Origin: Ewingella sp. CoE-038-23
Lineage (GTDB): Bacteria; Pseudomonadota; Gammaproteobacteria; Enterobacterales; Enterobacteriaceae
Assembly: GCF_040419245.1 (NCBI RefSeq)
Contig: NZ_JAZHOH010000001.1
Span: forward strand, 3,720,001 to 3,784,000
Length of the DNA stretch: 64,000 nucleotides
Direction of reading: 5' to 3'
The first letter of the stretch is position 1; the number at the start of each line of letters is the position of its first letter. Positions 26,609 to 37,246 of the stretch are shown here, in pieces. The notes under the pieces were generated by a model, which worked only from the letters and a program-made list of their open reading frames with translations, was not told the DNA's origin and did no database searches. Made by a program: the position numbers and the translations under genes.

Positions 26609-27783
26609 AAAAGTTGATGATGTTTACCGCGCTGATGGTGGCCAGCTCCTCGGCGCTGGCGATGTCCGAAGGGGAATATGTCGCCAAAGCTGCCGACTGC
26701 GCCGCCTGCCACACTGCGCCGCAGGGCCGCGACATGGCGGGCGGGCTGCGCTTTGCCACGCCGATTGGCGACATCTACTCCACCAATATCACGCCAGACA
26801 AAACCGCCGGAATCGGTAATTACAGCTTTGACGATTTCGACAAAGCCATGCGCCAAGGCATCGCCAAAGACGGCCACCCGCTCTACCCGGCCATGCCTTA
26901 CACCTCCTACGCCAAAATGAGCGACAAGGACATGCGCGCGCTTTACACCTATCTGATGGATGAGGTGAAACCCCAGCCAGAAGCCAATCGCGAAAACCCC
27001 ATCAGCTGGCCACTGTCAATGCGCTGGCCGCTACGGGTGTGGAACTCGCTGTTCCTCTCCTCCGGCGAATTTAAGCCACGGGCCGACCAGAGCGAGGAGT
27101 GGAATCGCGGCGCGTACTTGGTGCAAGGCGCGGGGCACTGCGGTGCCTGCCATACGCCACGGGGCTGGGCGCAGCAGGAGAAAGCCGAGGATGAAAGCGA
27201 CGCTAAATTCCTCAGCGGCGGCGAGCTGGACGGCTGGTACGCCCCTTCCCTGCACGGCATAAAAGGCAGCCAGCAAGAGCTGGTCACCCTGCTTAAAACG
27301 GGCCGCAACACCCACGCGGCGGTCAGCGGGCCAATGGGCGAGGTGATCACCAACAGCACGCAGTTCATGACCGACGCCGACCTCAACAGCATGGCGGTTT
27401 ATCTGCTGAGTCTGAAGTCTGAGCCAGCAGCCTCTCCAGCAAAACCGGCACAAGTCACCGCCAGCGGCCAGCAGACCTACGCGCGCTACTGCTCGACCTG
27501 TCACGGCACTCAGGGCGAAGGTCAGGACTTCAACATTCCGGCGCTGGCGGGCAATGTGACGGTCACCTCGCCGAATCCACAAACCCTGTTGCGGGTTATC
27601 CTGAGTGGCGGGCAGACGCCAGTCACCGCCGAGCATATGTCGAAAACCATGCCGGGATACGGCTGGGCGCTGAACGATCAGCAAGTGGCGGAGCTGACTA
27701 ACACGCTGCGCGACAGCTGGGGAAATCAGGCCGAAGCCGTCACCGCCGAACAGGTGAAAGCGGCACGCGACGCCTCAAAATAG
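26605..27783 (+). CDS. Triheme cytochrome c, electron acceptor subunit
   Basis: 392 residues with a Sec signal peptide (cleavage after SSALA, residue 19). Three CxxCH heme sites: CAACH (32-36), CGACH (179-183) and CSTCH (296-300). The order resembles the triheme cytochrome subunits of gluconate, sorbose and alcohol dehydrogenases, which carry electrons from a periplasmic dehydrogenase to the quinone pool or an oxidase. The ATGA overlap with the flavoprotein gene implies a translationally coupled two-subunit enzyme. Followed by a strong terminator. Confidence 0.9.
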   Translation: MKKLMMFTALMVASSSALAMSEGEYVAKAADCAACHTAPQGRDMAGGLRFATPIGDIYSTNITPDKTAGIGNYSFDDFDKAMRQGIAKDGHPLYPAMPYTSYAKMSDKDMRALYTYLMDEVKPQPEANRENPISWPLSMRWPLRVWNSLFLSSGEFKPRADQSEEWNRGAYLVQGAGHCGACHTPRGWAQQEKAEDESDAKFLSGGELDGWYAPSLHGIKGSQQELVTLLKTGRNTHAAVSGPMGEVITNSTQFMTDADLNSMAVYLLSLKSEPAASPAKPAQVTASGQQTYARYCSTCHGTQGEGQDFNIPALAGNVTVTSPNPQTLLRVILSGGQTPVTAEHMSKTMPGYGWALNDQQVAELTNTLRDSWGNQAEAVTAEQVKAARDASK

Positions 27784-27800
27784 GCCCAAAACCAAAGCAA

Positions 27801-27830
27801 AAAGGCCAGCTCAGCGCTGGCCTTTTCTTT
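27801..27830. terminator. Bidirectional terminator
   Basis: The ten-base-pair stem AAAGGCCAGC / GCTGGCCTTT with a five-base loop is followed by TCTTT on the plus strand and preceded by AAGC. It separates the cytochrome gene from the convergent efflux operon. Confidence 0.85.
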
Positions 27831-27846
27831 AGCTGAATCTAAAACC

Positions 27847-29286
27847 TTACTGACCTACATCGCCATTCCAGCCGCCGCCCAGCGCGGCAATCAGCTTAAC
27901 GCTGGTGACCATCTGGGTGCTGAGCAGGGACAGGACGTTTTGCTGCTGGCTGAGGCTGGTGTTCTCAGTGGTGGCGACGTCGAGATAGTCAATCATCCCC
28001 GCCTGATATTGGTTGTAAGTCACCCGCGCCGACTCCTTGGCAGCGTCGGCGGCGCGCTGCTGGGCCAGCGTCTGGGCATCCAACGTGCGCAGCTCGACCA
28101 GATAATCCTCCACTTCCTGCAACGCCCCTAACACGCTCTGGCGATAGGCGGCCACCTGCGCGTCATAGGCCGCCTCGGCCTGCGCTACGCGGCTGCTGGT
28201 CGCGCCGAAGTCGAGCACCGTCTGGCTCAGTTCCGGCCCCAACGACCAGACGCGGTTCGGCAGGGAGAACAGGTTGTGGAAGGCGTCGCTGGCAAAACCG
28301 CCGCTGGCGCTGAGGGTCAGATCCGGATAATAGGCCGCAGTCGCCACGCCCACCGCCGCGTTGGCCGAGGCCATGTTGCGTTCGGCAATAGCGATATCAG
28401 GGCGGCGCTGCAACAGCTGTGACGGCAGGCCCGGCGGGATCGACGGCAGGGTGAATTTGATCTCCCGCGCGGTCAGGGTGAACTGTGCCGGAGGCTTGCC
28501 AATCAGCACCGCGATGGCGTGCTCCAACTGGGCGCGCTGCCACTGGGCCTCCAGCGCCGAGGCGCGGGTGCTTTCCAGCTGAGTTTGTGCCTGAGCCAGC
28601 GTGGCGCGCGAGGTATTACCGCCTTCATACTGGTTCTGGATCACCGTCAGGTAGCGCTCGTAGGCGGCAATGCTGCGCTGATAGAGCGCGATTTGTTCAT
28701 CCATCACCCGCAGTTGGAAGTAATCCTGCGCCAGCTCAGACTGGGCGCTCAGCGTGGCGTTTGCCAGCTCGGCCTTGCTGGCCTGCGCGCTGGCCCGGTC
28801 CTGCTCCTCGGTGCGACGCAGTTTGCCCCACAGGTCGAGCTCCCAGCTGGCGCCAAGCTTGGCCGACTGCTGCTTGGTCACCGCCTGCGCCGTGCCGCTG
28901 CGCGTGCTGTCGCCGGTAGCACTAATCGTCGGGAACAGCCCGGCGCGCGCCTCGGAAACCAGCGCCTGCGCCTGGCGATACTGCGCGGCGTACTGGGCTA
29001 CGTTTTGGTTGGAAATCTGTACCTGACTCAGCAAAGACGACAGCTCAGGGTCCTGATACACCGCCCACCAGTCGCCCTTGGTTTGGGTATCCTTCGGGAT
29101 GGCCGCCGTCCAGCCCTTAGCCTCTTTAAACTCCAAAGAGAGAGGGGCCGAAGGCCGCTGATAGTCAGGCCCGACGGTACAACCCACCAGCAGCAATGCC
29201 AACGCCAGCGGGGCGAGACGGAAAACGGCGGAGCCGGAATTACGCAATGTCATCAAAGTCGTTTCGCTTTTCAATGAATTAGTCAT
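27847..29286 (-). CDS. opmB: RND efflux outer membrane lipoprotein (OprM/OpmB-like)
   Basis: TolC-type outer membrane channel of 479 residues from ATG 29286 (an ATG at 29253 is possible). The lipobox L-V-G-C followed by TVGPDYQRP is typical of the OprM/NodT family, so the N terminus is lipid-anchored. Two outer-membrane-factor repeats follow (about 75-260 and 290-470). The start overlaps the end of the upstream permease gene by eight bases, which indicates coupling. As last gene of the operon it supplies the dedicated exit duct that E. coli mdtABC lacks. Confidence 0.88.
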   Translation of the reverse strand: MTNSLKSETTLMTLRNSGSAVFRLAPLALALLLVGCTVGPDYQRPSAPLSLEFKEAKGWTAAIPKDTQTKGDWWAVYQDPELSSLLSQVQISNQNVAQYAAQYRQAQALVSEARAGLFPTISATGDSTRSGTAQAVTKQQSAKLGASWELDLWGKLRRTEEQDRASAQASKAELANATLSAQSELAQDYFQLRVMDEQIALYQRSIAAYERYLTVIQNQYEGGNTSRATLAQAQTQLESTRASALEAQWQRAQLEHAIAVLIGKPPAQFTLTAREIKFTLPSIPPGLPSQLLQRRPDIAIAERNMASANAAVGVATAAYYPDLTLSASGGFASDAFHNLFSLPNRVWSLGPELSQTVLDFGATSSRVAQAEAAYDAQVAAYRQSVLGALQEVEDYLVELRTLDAQTLAQQRAADAAKESARVTYNQYQAGMIDYLDVATTENTSLSQQQNVLSLLSTQMVTSVKLIAALGGGWNGDVGQ

Positions 29287-32200
29287 GTGAACCTGCCGGT
29301 GACGATGGCTCATGGTGCGGGCGCAGGCGATGCCATAAACGGCGCGTCGCCCGGCTCGAACGGTCCATATAGAGATAGACCACCGGCGTGGTGAACAGGG
29401 TCAGAATCTGGCTCAGGGCCAGACCACCGGCGATCGCCAAGCCTAGCGGGCTGCGCAGGTCGGCGTCGCCGCCGCTGCCCAGCGCCAGAGGCAAGGCACC
29501 GAAGAAGGCCGCCAACGTGGTCATCAAGATCGGGCGAAAACGCATCAGGCAGGCCTGGGTGATCGCCTGCTGCGGCGTCAGCCCGAGGCGGCGCTCGGCG
29601 TCGAGCGCGAAGTCGATCATCATGATCGCATTCTTCTTCACGATACCAATCAGCAGCAAGATGCCGATCAGCGCGATCACCGTCAGCTGGGTATTGGTCA
29701 GCAGCATCAGCAGCAGCGCGCCAAGCCCGGCGGAAGGCAACGTGGACAGAATGGTCAGCGGGTGAATGTAACTCTCATAGAGCATGCCGAGCACGATATA
29801 CACCGCCGCCAGCGCCGCCAGAATCAGCCACGGCATCATGCTCACCGACGAGTCAAAAGCCTGCGCCGTGCCGGCAAATCCGGCCTGAACCGTTTCCGGC
29901 AGGCCGATTTTCGCCATGGTGGTTTTAATCAGCTGTTGGGCATCCCCCAGCGCCACGCCGTCGGACAAGTTAAAGGCCAGCGTGGTGGTTGCCGACTGCC
30001 CCTGATGCGCCACCGACAGCGGCGCGTTGGCTCCGCTAAAGGTGGTGAAGGCCGATAGCGGCACCTGCGCGCCACTGTCCGTGACCACGTAAAGCTGGTT
30101 CAGCACATCAGGATTGCTGGTGTAGTCGTCGGTCAGATTCATCACTACGTGGTACTGGTTCAGCGTCTTGTAGATGGTGGCGATCTGCCGCTGGCTGAAG
30201 GCGTTATTGAGCAGCGTGTCGATCATCTTGACGTTAACCCCCAGCCGCGTGGCCTTGTCGCGGTCAATGTTCAACATCACTTCCTGCCCGCCGGTTTGCG
30301 AGTCAGAATCCACGCCGGTCAGCTGCGGCAGCTTCTCCAGCGCGGCTTTGACCTTCGGCCCCCACTCGCGCAGCAGCGAAAGGTCATCGGCTTGCAGGCT
30401 GTACTGGTATTGCGCGTTAGCACTGCGCGCGCCGACTCGCAGATCCTGTGCGGCTTGCATAAACAGCTGTGCCCCGGTCAGTTTGCTGGTTTTCGCCATC
30501 AGGCGGTTTGCCACTTGGCTGGCGGTGGCGGTGCGGTCTTTAATGTCTTTCAGGCGAACGAAGAACAGCGCGGTGTTGCGCGAACCAAAGCCGCCGCTGC
30601 CCGCCGAACTCATCACCGCGTCCACCGCCGGATCGTCTTGAATGATCTTGCTGTACTCCAGCAGCTTCGGCTGAATAGTCTGGAATGAGGTGTTTTGATC
30701 CGCGCGCATCATGCCCATCAGCATGCCGGTATCCTGCTCGGGGAAGAAGCCCTTCTCCACCACGGTGTACAGGTAGAAGTTAAGCATGATGGTCAACAGC
30801 AGGCCGAACATGGTGATCAACTGGTGGCGCATCACCCAGCCGAGTGCCGCCGCATAGCCCGCCAGTAGGCGATTAAGCCAATGTTCAATCAGGCGATAAA
30901 TGCGCGGCTGGCGCTTTTCCACCGCAGGTTTACGCCGCAGAAAACGGGCGCACAGCATCGGGGTCAGGCTGAGGGACACCAGCATCGAAATCACCAGCGA
31001 CACGGTGAGCGTGACGGCGAACTCGCGGAACAGCCGCCCGAGGATGCCGCCCATCAGTAGCAGCGGAATAAACACCGCCACCAGCGAAAGGGTCATCGAC
31101 AGCACGGTAAAGCTGACTTCCTGCGCGCCTTTGATTGCCGCGCGCACTGGCCCCAGCCCCTCTTCGATATGCCGGGTAATGTTCTCCAGCACCACGATGG
31201 CGTCATCCACCACGAAGCCGGTGGCGATGATCAGCGCCATCAGCGACAGGTTATCCAGGCTGTAGCCCAGCAGGTACATCACCGAGCAGGTGCCAATCAG
31301 CGAGACGGGCAGCGCCAGCGCCGGAATGATCACCGCCTGCAGGTTGCGCAGGAAGACGAACACCACGGCGATCACCAGCACCGTGGCTTCCAGCAGGGTC
31401 ACTTCGGTGGCGCGCAGCGAGCCAGAAATGGTGCCGGAACGGTCCAGCGCGATGTGCAGCTCAACGTCGCCCGGCAGGTTCTCTTCCATCTGCGGCAACG
31501 CATTTTTAATTGCCTGAATGGTTTCCAGCATGTTGGCCCCGGCCTGCCTCGTCACGCCCAGCATCACCGACGGCGTGCTGTTGTAGTAGCCTACGTTGTA
31601 TTTATCTTCAACCGAATCATAGACATTGGCCACGTCGCTCAGACGAATGGCCGCGCCCTTGATATAAGTCACAATCAGGGTTTTATACTGCGCCGCCGTG
31701 CTCTGCTGGCCGTTACCTTCAATCATCCACGACTGGTTCGAGCCTTGCAGCACGCCCTTCGGCAAGTTAGTGGTGCTGTTAGCGATGGCGGCGCGAATGG
31801 TGTCGAGGGAAATGCCGTAATGGCTGATCGCCTCCGGGCGCAGGTCAATACGCACGCCGGGCAGCGCCGAGCCGACAATCGAAACCTGCCCCACGCCGTT
31901 CACCTGCGCGATTTTTTGCTGCAACTGGCTGGAGGCAATGTCGTACAGCTCGCCCTTGCTGCGCGTGGCCGAAGTCAGAGAGAGCATGATGATCGGCGCG
32001 TCGGACGGGTTGGCTTTGCGATAGGTCGGCAGCGACGGCATGCTGCTCGGCAGCAGCGCCCGCGAGGCGTTAATCGCCGCCTGCACGTCGCGCGCCGCGC
32101 CGTTGATTTCACGGTCGAGGTCGAACTGCAGCACCACGCTGGTGGTGCCCTGCGAGCTGCTGGAGGTCATCTCAGTGACGCCCGCAATCTGTCCCAGCGC

Positions 32201-32407
32201 GCGCTCCAGCGGCGTCGCCACCGTGGCCGCCATGGTTTCCGGGCTGGCTCCCGGCAGGCTGGCGCTCACCAGAATCACCGGCAGGTCCAACTGCGGCAGC
32301 GGGGCCACCGGCAGCAGGCGATAGCCAAGCAGCCCGAGCAGCAGCACCGCGCTGGTTAGCAGCAGCGTGGTGACGGGCCGGAAGATGAAAAAGCGCGAGA
32401 TATTCAT
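29279..32407 (-). CDS. muxC: RND multidrug permease, second subunit (MuxC/MdtC-like)
   Basis: 1042-residue inner-membrane proton/drug antiporter with 12 membrane segments and two large periplasmic porter domains. The proton relay aspartates are in GFVVDDAIVVLEN (TM4) and the relay lysine in [13 protein letters not shown] (TM10). In MdtBC and MuxBC the two permeases form a heterotrimer, and this one is the C-type subunit by order. It starts one base after the muxB-like stop. The start at 32407 is the normal MNISRFF N terminus. Confidence 0.92.
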   Translation of the reverse strand: MNISRFFIFRPVTTLLLTSAVLLLGLLGYRLLPVAPLPQLDLPVILVSASLPGASPETMAATVATPLERALGQIAGVTEMTSSSSQGTTSVVLQFDLDREINGAARDVQAAINASRALLPSSMPSLPTYRKANPSDAPIIMLSLTSATRSKGELYDIASSQLQQKIAQVNGVGQVSIVGSALPGVRIDLRPEAISHYGISLDTIRAAIANSTTNLPKGVLQGSNQSWMIEGNGQQSTAAQYKTLIVTYIKGAAIRLSDVANVYDSVEDKYNVGYYNSTPSVMLGVTRQAGANMLETIQAIKNALPQMEENLPGDVELHIALDRSGTISGSLRATEVTLLEATVLVIAVVFVFLRNLQAVIIPALALPVSLIGTCSVMYLLGYSLDNLSLMALIIATGFVVDDAIVVLENITRHIEEGLGPVRAAIKGAQEVSFTVLSMTLSLVAVFIPLLLMGGILGRLFREFAVTLTVSLVISMLVSLSLTPMLCARFLRRKPAVEKRQPRIYRLIEHWLNRLLAGYAAALGWVMRHQLITMFGLLLTIMLNFYLYTVVEKGFFPEQDTGMLMGMMRADQNTSFQTIQPKLLEYSKIIQDDPAVDAVMSSAGSGGFGSRNTALFFVRLKDIKDRTATASQVANRLMAKTSKLTGAQLFMQAAQDLRVGARSANAQYQYSLQADDLSLLREWGPKVKAALEKLPQLTGVDSDSQTGGQEVMLNIDRDKATRLGVNVKMIDTLLNNAFSQRQIATIYKTLNQYHVVMNLTDDYTSNPDVLNQLYVVTDSGAQVPLSAFTTFSGANAPLSVAHQGQSATTTLAFNLSDGVALGDAQQLIKTTMAKIGLPETVQAGFAGTAQAFDSSVSMMPWLILAALAAVYIVLGMLYESYIHPLTILSTLPSAGLGALLLMLLTNTQLTVIALIGILLLIGIVKKNAIMMIDFALDAERRLGLTPQQAITQACLMRFRPILMTTLAAFFGALPLALGSGGDADLRSPLGLAIAGGLALSQILTLFTTPVVYLYMDRSSRATRRLWHRLRPHHEPSSPAGSHD

Positions 32408-35400
32408 CTATTCGCCAGCCTGCTGTTGGTTCAGCTTAGCGGCGCGTTTGCGTTTCAGCCGCGGGTTCCAGCGGGTCGCCAGACGGTCAAACATCAGGTA
32501 AATCACCGGCGTGGAGAACAGGGTCAGCACCTGACTGAAGATCAGCCCGCCGACAATCACCAAGCCCAGCGGCTGGCGCAGTTCAGCACCCGATCCACTG
32601 GCGAGCATCAGCGGCAGTGCGCCGAGCAGCGCCGCCATGGTGGTCATCAAGATCGGGCGGAATCGCAGCAAACAGGCCTGATGAATGGCTTCGCGCGGCG
32701 ACATGCCGTGCTTGGTTTCGGCCTCCAGCGCGAAGTCGATCATCATAATGGCGTTCTTTTTCACGATACCAATCAGCAAGATAACGCCAATTAGTGCGAT
32801 CAGGCTGAACTCGGTATCGGCAAACAGCAGCGAAAGCAGCGCCCCCACCGCCGCCGACGGCAGCGTCGACAGGATAGTCACCGGGTGAATAAAGCTTTCA
32901 TACAGAATACCCAGCACCACATACATGGTCAGCAGCGCGGCGAGGATCAGCCACAGGGTGTTGCCGGTGGCGCTTTCAAACGAGGCAGCGGCCCCCTGAT
33001 AGCGCAACGTGATACTGTCCGGCACCTTCAGCTCGGCCAAGCTCTGCTTGACGGCGGCCTGCGCCTGCTCCAGCGAATAGCCGTCTTTGACGTTGAAGGA
33101 AACCGTCACCGTCGGGAACTGGTTTAATCGCGCCTGCAACAGCGAGCCGGTGCGCATATGGATTTTGGCAATCGAGGTCAGCTTGACCATGCCCGTCGCC
33201 GAGCTGGTGGAAGTGCCGGTGTCGGACGTCGAGGTGGTCGAGCCCGAGGCACTGGTGGTGGTGGTGCTGTTGGCATCGGTAGAGGCCGACGAAGACGAAT
33301 TGGTATTGCTGGTCGCCAGATAGATATCGTCGAACGACGCCGGAGACTGCTGATATTGCGGCGCGACTTCCAGCACCACGCGGTACTGGTTCGACTGGGT
33401 AAAGATGGTGGACACCAGACGCTGGCCAAAGGCGTTATACAGCGCGGTATCGACATCCGACGCGGTAATGCCAAAACGCGCCGCGGCGTCGCGGTCCAGC
33501 TCGACATAGGCCACCTGCCCCTGATTTTGCAGGTTGCTCACCACGTCGCTGAATTCCGGCAGCTGGCTGAGCTTTTCAGTCAGTTTCGGCGTCCAGGTCA
33601 CCAGATTTTCACTGTCGGCATCGTCGAGGGTGAACTGGTACTGGCTGGGCGTGACCTGATCGTCCACGGTTAAATCCTGCGACGCCTGCATATAGAGCGA
33701 AATGCCCGGCACCGAGGCGGTTTCTTGTTTCAGACGGGCAATAATCGCCGGAGCGCGCTCGTCGCGCTGGTCGAAGGATTTGAGGTTAATTTGCAGACGG
33801 CCGCTGTTCAGGCTGGTGTTATTGCCGTCCACGCCGATGGTGGAGGAGACGCTGTCCACCGCCGGATCTTGCAAAATAGCGGCAGTCAGCATCTGCTGGC
33901 GACGGCCCATTTCGCCGAAAGAGACGTCCTGCGAGGCCTGGGTGATCCCCTGAATCATGCCGGTATCTTGCGACGGGAAGAAGCCCTTCGGCACCATCAC
34001 ATAGAGCAGCGCGGTGAATACCAAGGTCGCCGCCGCCACTAGCAGAGTGATGCGCTGATGATTCAGCACCACGATCAGCAGACGGTCATAACCGGCTATC
34101 AGTCGGTCAAAAATTTGGCCGCCTTTGCGGTAGAACCGGCTCTGTTTCTCTTCGGGAATGTGGCGCAGCAAATAGGCGCAGAGCATTGGCGTTAGGGTCA
34201 AGGAGACCACCATCGACACCAATATCGACACCGCCAGCGTGATAGCAAATTCGCGGAACAGCCGCCCGACCACGTCCCCCATAAACAGCAGCGGGATCAG
34301 CACCGCGATCAATGAGAAGGTAAGAGAGATAATGGTGAAACCGATTTGCGCCGAGCCTTTGAGCGCCGCCTGCATCGGCGTTTCGCCCTCTTCCAGCCGC
34401 CGGGTAATGTTTTCCACCACCACGATGGCGTCATCAATAACAAAGCCGGTGGCGACGGTGAGCGCCATCAGCGACAGGTTGTTGAGGCTGAAACCGCAGA
34501 GATACATCACGCCAAAGGTGCCAATCAGCGACAGCGGCACCGCGACGCTCGGGATAAGCGTCGCCGCCACGTTGCGCAGGAACAGGAAAGTGACCATCAC
34601 CACCAGCGCGATGGAGAGCATCAGCTCGAACTGCACATCGCTGATTGAAGCGCGAATGGTCTGGGTGCGGTCGGACAAAATAGTGACTTTGACCGAGTCT
34701 GGCAGCGCGGCCTGAAGCGTCGGCAACTGGCGCTTGATACCGTCGACCACCGCAATCACGTTGGCCCCCGGCTGGCGCTGAACGCTGATGATAATCGCTG
34801 GCTGCTTGTTGGCCCAGGCAGATAAATATTGGTTTTCCGGCGCTTCGGAGAGCGTGGCGAGGTCCCGCAGACGCAGCGCAGCGCCGTTTTGGTAGGTGAC
34901 AATCAGGTTGCCGTACTCCGCCGCGGTGCGCAGCTGGTCGTTGGCGTCAATGGTGATGGAGTGGTGCTTGCCGTCGAAACCGCCCTTCGAGCCGTTAACA
35001 TTACTGTTGCCAATCAGCGTGTTGATGTCTTCCAGCGTCAGATTGTGGGCCGCCAGCGCGCGCGGATTGACCTGCACGCGAATTGCCGGTTGATTGCCGC
35101 CGGCCAGCGTCACCATGCCGACGCCGGAAATCTGCGACAGCTTCAGCGCGACGCGGGTGTTCACCAGATCCTGCACTTTGGTCAGCGGCAGCGACTCAGA
35201 GGTGACTGCCATGGTCAGCACCGCGCTATCAGCCGGGTTAACCTTTTTGTAGGTTGGCGGGTTCGGCAAGTCCTTTGGCAGCAGGTTGTCCGCCGCGTTG
35301 ATCGCCGCCTGCACTTCCTGCTCGGCGACGTCGAGAGAGAGGTCTAGCGAGAACTTCAGGGTGATAATCGACGAGCCGCTGGCGCTGGTGGAATACATCT

Positions 35401-35635
35401 GGCTCAGCCCGGCCATCTGCCCAAGCTGGCGCTCAAGCGGCGCGGTAATGCCCGACGCCATCACGTCCGGACTGGCGCCCGGGTAGAGCGTGGTCACCTG
35501 AATGGTCGGGTAATCCACCTGCGGCAAGGCCGAGGTAGAGAGCATGTTGTAGGCGAAAATGCCCGACAGCATAACCGCCACCATCAGCAGGATGGTAGCG
35601 ACCGGCCTTTGGATAAAGAGGCGTGATGGATTCAT
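32408..35635 (-). CDS. muxB: RND multidrug permease, first subunit (MuxB/MdtB-like) with Ser/Thr-rich insert
   Basis: 1075 residues, about 35 longer than usual for MdtB (1040). It has the TM4 relay [13 protein letters not shown] and the TM10 [15 protein letters not shown] motif. The extra length is a stretch of about 40 residues (776-815) made only of Ser, Thr, Ala, Asn, Asp and Gly. It lies in the second periplasmic half, between the IYLATS strand and VKLTSIAKI, where E. coli MdtB has only a short loop. The start overlaps the muxA stop as ATGA. The insert is encoded in frame and the flanking domain is intact. Confidence 0.92.
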   Translation of the reverse strand: MNPSRLFIQRPVATILLMVAVMLSGIFAYNMLSTSALPQVDYPTIQVTTLYPGASPDVMASGITAPLERQLGQMAGLSQMYSTSASGSSIITLKFSLDLSLDVAEQEVQAAINAADNLLPKDLPNPPTYKKVNPADSAVLTMAVTSESLPLTKVQDLVNTRVALKLSQISGVGMVTLAGGNQPAIRVQVNPRALAAHNLTLEDINTLIGNSNVNGSKGGFDGKHHSITIDANDQLRTAAEYGNLIVTYQNGAALRLRDLATLSEAPENQYLSAWANKQPAIIISVQRQPGANVIAVVDGIKRQLPTLQAALPDSVKVTILSDRTQTIRASISDVQFELMLSIALVVMVTFLFLRNVAATLIPSVAVPLSLIGTFGVMYLCGFSLNNLSLMALTVATGFVIDDAIVVVENITRRLEEGETPMQAALKGSAQIGFTIISLTFSLIAVLIPLLFMGDVVGRLFREFAITLAVSILVSMVVSLTLTPMLCAYLLRHIPEEKQSRFYRKGGQIFDRLIAGYDRLLIVVLNHQRITLLVAAATLVFTALLYVMVPKGFFPSQDTGMIQGITQASQDVSFGEMGRRQQMLTAAILQDPAVDSVSSTIGVDGNNTSLNSGRLQINLKSFDQRDERAPAIIARLKQETASVPGISLYMQASQDLTVDDQVTPSQYQFTLDDADSENLVTWTPKLTEKLSQLPEFSDVVSNLQNQGQVAYVELDRDAAARFGITASDVDTALYNAFGQRLVSTIFTQSNQYRVVLEVAPQYQQSPASFDDIYLATSNTNSSSSASTDANSTTTTSASGSTTSTSDTGTSTSSATGMVKLTSIAKIHMRTGSLLQARLNQFPTVTVSFNVKDGYSLEQAQAAVKQSLAELKVPDSITLRYQGAAASFESATGNTLWLILAALLTMYVVLGILYESFIHPVTILSTLPSAAVGALLSLLFADTEFSLIALIGVILLIGIVKKNAIMMIDFALEAETKHGMSPREAIHQACLLRFRPILMTTMAALLGALPLMLASGSGAELRQPLGLVIVGGLIFSQVLTLFSTPVIYLMFDRLATRWNPRLKRKRAAKLNQQQAGE

Positions 35636-36927
35636 TTCGACCCGCTGTCTTTGCCGGTGGTGGCCTTATCAACGCCGCCTTGTTCAGCGCGCTGTTTCGA
35701 GCTTCCGGCCTTGCTGGCGGTGGCTTCATCCTCGGCGCTGGCGGTTACCACCTGCACCTTGCTGCCATTATTCAGGTGGTCAATGCCGGTCGTCACCACC
35801 TGCTCACCCAGCTGAATGCCGGACAGAATCGCCACTTTGTCATCGCCAAAGGCCGGGCCAGATTTCACTTCGCGGCGCTCGACGGAGTTGTCGGCTTTCA
35901 CCACATAGACGAAGTCGCCGTTGGCACTGAGCTGCAAGGCCGCCGCCGGAATCACCGTGGCTTTTTCCAGCGTGCCAACTTGCAGACGCGCGTTTACAAA
36001 CTGATTCGGATAGAGCTTTTCATCCTGATTGTCGAACAGGGCTTTTAGCTTGATGCTGCCAGTGCTGGTGTCGATTTCATTGCTGATGAACTGTAACTTG
36101 CCCTGCCCGAGCACCTCGCTGCCGTCTTGGTCAAAGGCGGTGGTCGGCAACTGTTGCCCGCCACGCAGGGCTTTGAGCAGGGTTTGCAGATTGCTTTGCG
36201 GCACGCTAAAGGTGACGGCAATCGGCTGAGTTTGGGTGATGGTGACGATGCCCGTGGTGCTGCCGCTAGTCACCATATTGCCCGGATCGACCAGACGCAG
36301 GCCGACGTGGCCGCTGACCGGCGCGGTTATTTTGGCAAATTCGAGGTTCAACTTGGCGGCGGCGATCTGCGCCTGATCGGCCTTCACCGCACCGGCGTAC
36401 TGACCGGCGGTCGCCATCTGGCTTTCTAAATCTTGTCGGGCTAAGGAGTCTTGCGCGTAGAGTTTCTTATAGCGCGCCAGGGTCAGCTCGGCGCTTTTCG
36501 CCAGCGCCTGATTCTGGGCTAAGTCGCCCTGATACTGCTCCAACGTCGCCTGATAACTGCGTGGGTCAATCTGCGCCAAGAGCTGCCCCTGCTCCACTTT
36601 CTGCCCTTCGGTGAAGTAGACCTTCATCAGTTGACCGTCCACCCGGCTGGTGACGGTCACCGTGGCATTGGCGACCACGGTCCCCAGCGCGCGCAAATAA
36701 ACCGGCACGTCGGCCTGTTCCGCTTTCCCCGCCTGCACTGGCGTTTGCATCCCCGCCATGGCCGCACCGCGCATACCGCCACGGCCCTGCCCGGCATGCT
36801 TTTCTGGCGCGCTCGAACTGCTGTGATGGAAGGCAAAATACCAAACCAGAATAGCCGCGATAATCACCGCGATGACTAACCACAATCTATTGCGGTTCTT
36901 AGGACGAGAAGAGGTATTTGGCAGCAT
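35632..36927 (-). CDS. muxA: RND periplasmic adaptor (MuxA/MdtA-like)
   Basis: 431-residue membrane fusion protein: an N-terminal membrane anchor (about 14-33), a Ser/Gly/Met-rich linker, then biotinyl-lipoyl, alpha-hairpin and beta-barrel domains (about 60-380). The tail (about 390-431) is charged and Ser/Lys/Gly-rich. It joins the permeases to the outer membrane channel. First gene of muxA-muxB-muxC-opmB, all coupled by overlaps or one-base gaps. No baeSR-like regulator is adjacent. Confidence 0.92.
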   Translation of the reverse strand: MLPNTSSRPKNRNRLWLVIAVIIAAILVWYFAFHHSSSSAPEKHAGQGRGGMRGAAMAGMQTPVQAGKAEQADVPVYLRALGTVVANATVTVTSRVDGQLMKVYFTEGQKVEQGQLLAQIDPRSYQATLEQYQGDLAQNQALAKSAELTLARYKKLYAQDSLARQDLESQMATAGQYAGAVKADQAQIAAAKLNLEFAKITAPVSGHVGLRLVDPGNMVTSGSTTGIVTITQTQPIAVTFSVPQSNLQTLLKALRGGQQLPTTAFDQDGSEVLGQGKLQFISNEIDTSTGSIKLKALFDNQDEKLYPNQFVNARLQVGTLEKATVIPAAALQLSANGDFVYVVKADNSVERREVKSGPAFGDDKVAILSGIQLGEQVVTTGIDHLNNGSKVQVVTASAEDEATASKAGSSKQRAEQGGVDKATTGKDSGSK

Positions 36928-37246
36928 AAAGTTATTGGCTTCGCACTAATTATGAGAAGAAAGCAGCTGAAAACGATCCTTCAACCAGAGAGTTCCGTTA
37001 CCCGGCATTTATTATCCCGAAAAATACCTCCGGCGGTTTTAGGACTACGCAAAGATTGCGTTAACAATTAAGAAAGTATATTTCGGGTGAATGGGTGGAA
37101 TTCTAACATCTTCTTCACTACGGGGAAGTTGATTAAAACTGAGACACATTCTTAGACAAGCATATCTTTAGACTGCATTTTGCTCAAATGTAATGACATT
37201 AGCGTTACGTGGTGCTACTTTCACCCTCAACAAAGAGAGGTAGAAA
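36928..37246. other. Divergent promoter region, muxA / toxin-antitoxin
   Basis: No gene is seen. It holds the promoter of the efflux operon (minus strand) and of the DUF1778 gene (plus strand). The only clear motif is the TAATGACATTA palindrome listed separately. I did not find a convincing BaeR box. Confidence 0.5.
37191..37201. promoter_or_regulatory. Candidate antitoxin operator
   Basis: TAATGACATTA is a perfect five-base inverted repeat around a central A, followed by another TTAC half-site at 37205-37208. It lies 45 bases before the DUF1778 antitoxin, where the ribbon-helix-helix protein would autoregulate. Confidence 0.45.

Noticed and set aside
31169..32359. Long open frame (396 codons) antisense to the muxC-like gene
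   Set aside because: It is a shadow of a GC-rich gene in the opposite frame. The composition is low-complexity Arg/His/Gln/Gly-rich and no family is recognisable.
36928..37190. BaeR box upstream of the efflux operon
   Set aside because: No sequence close enough to the known consensus; regulation is left open.
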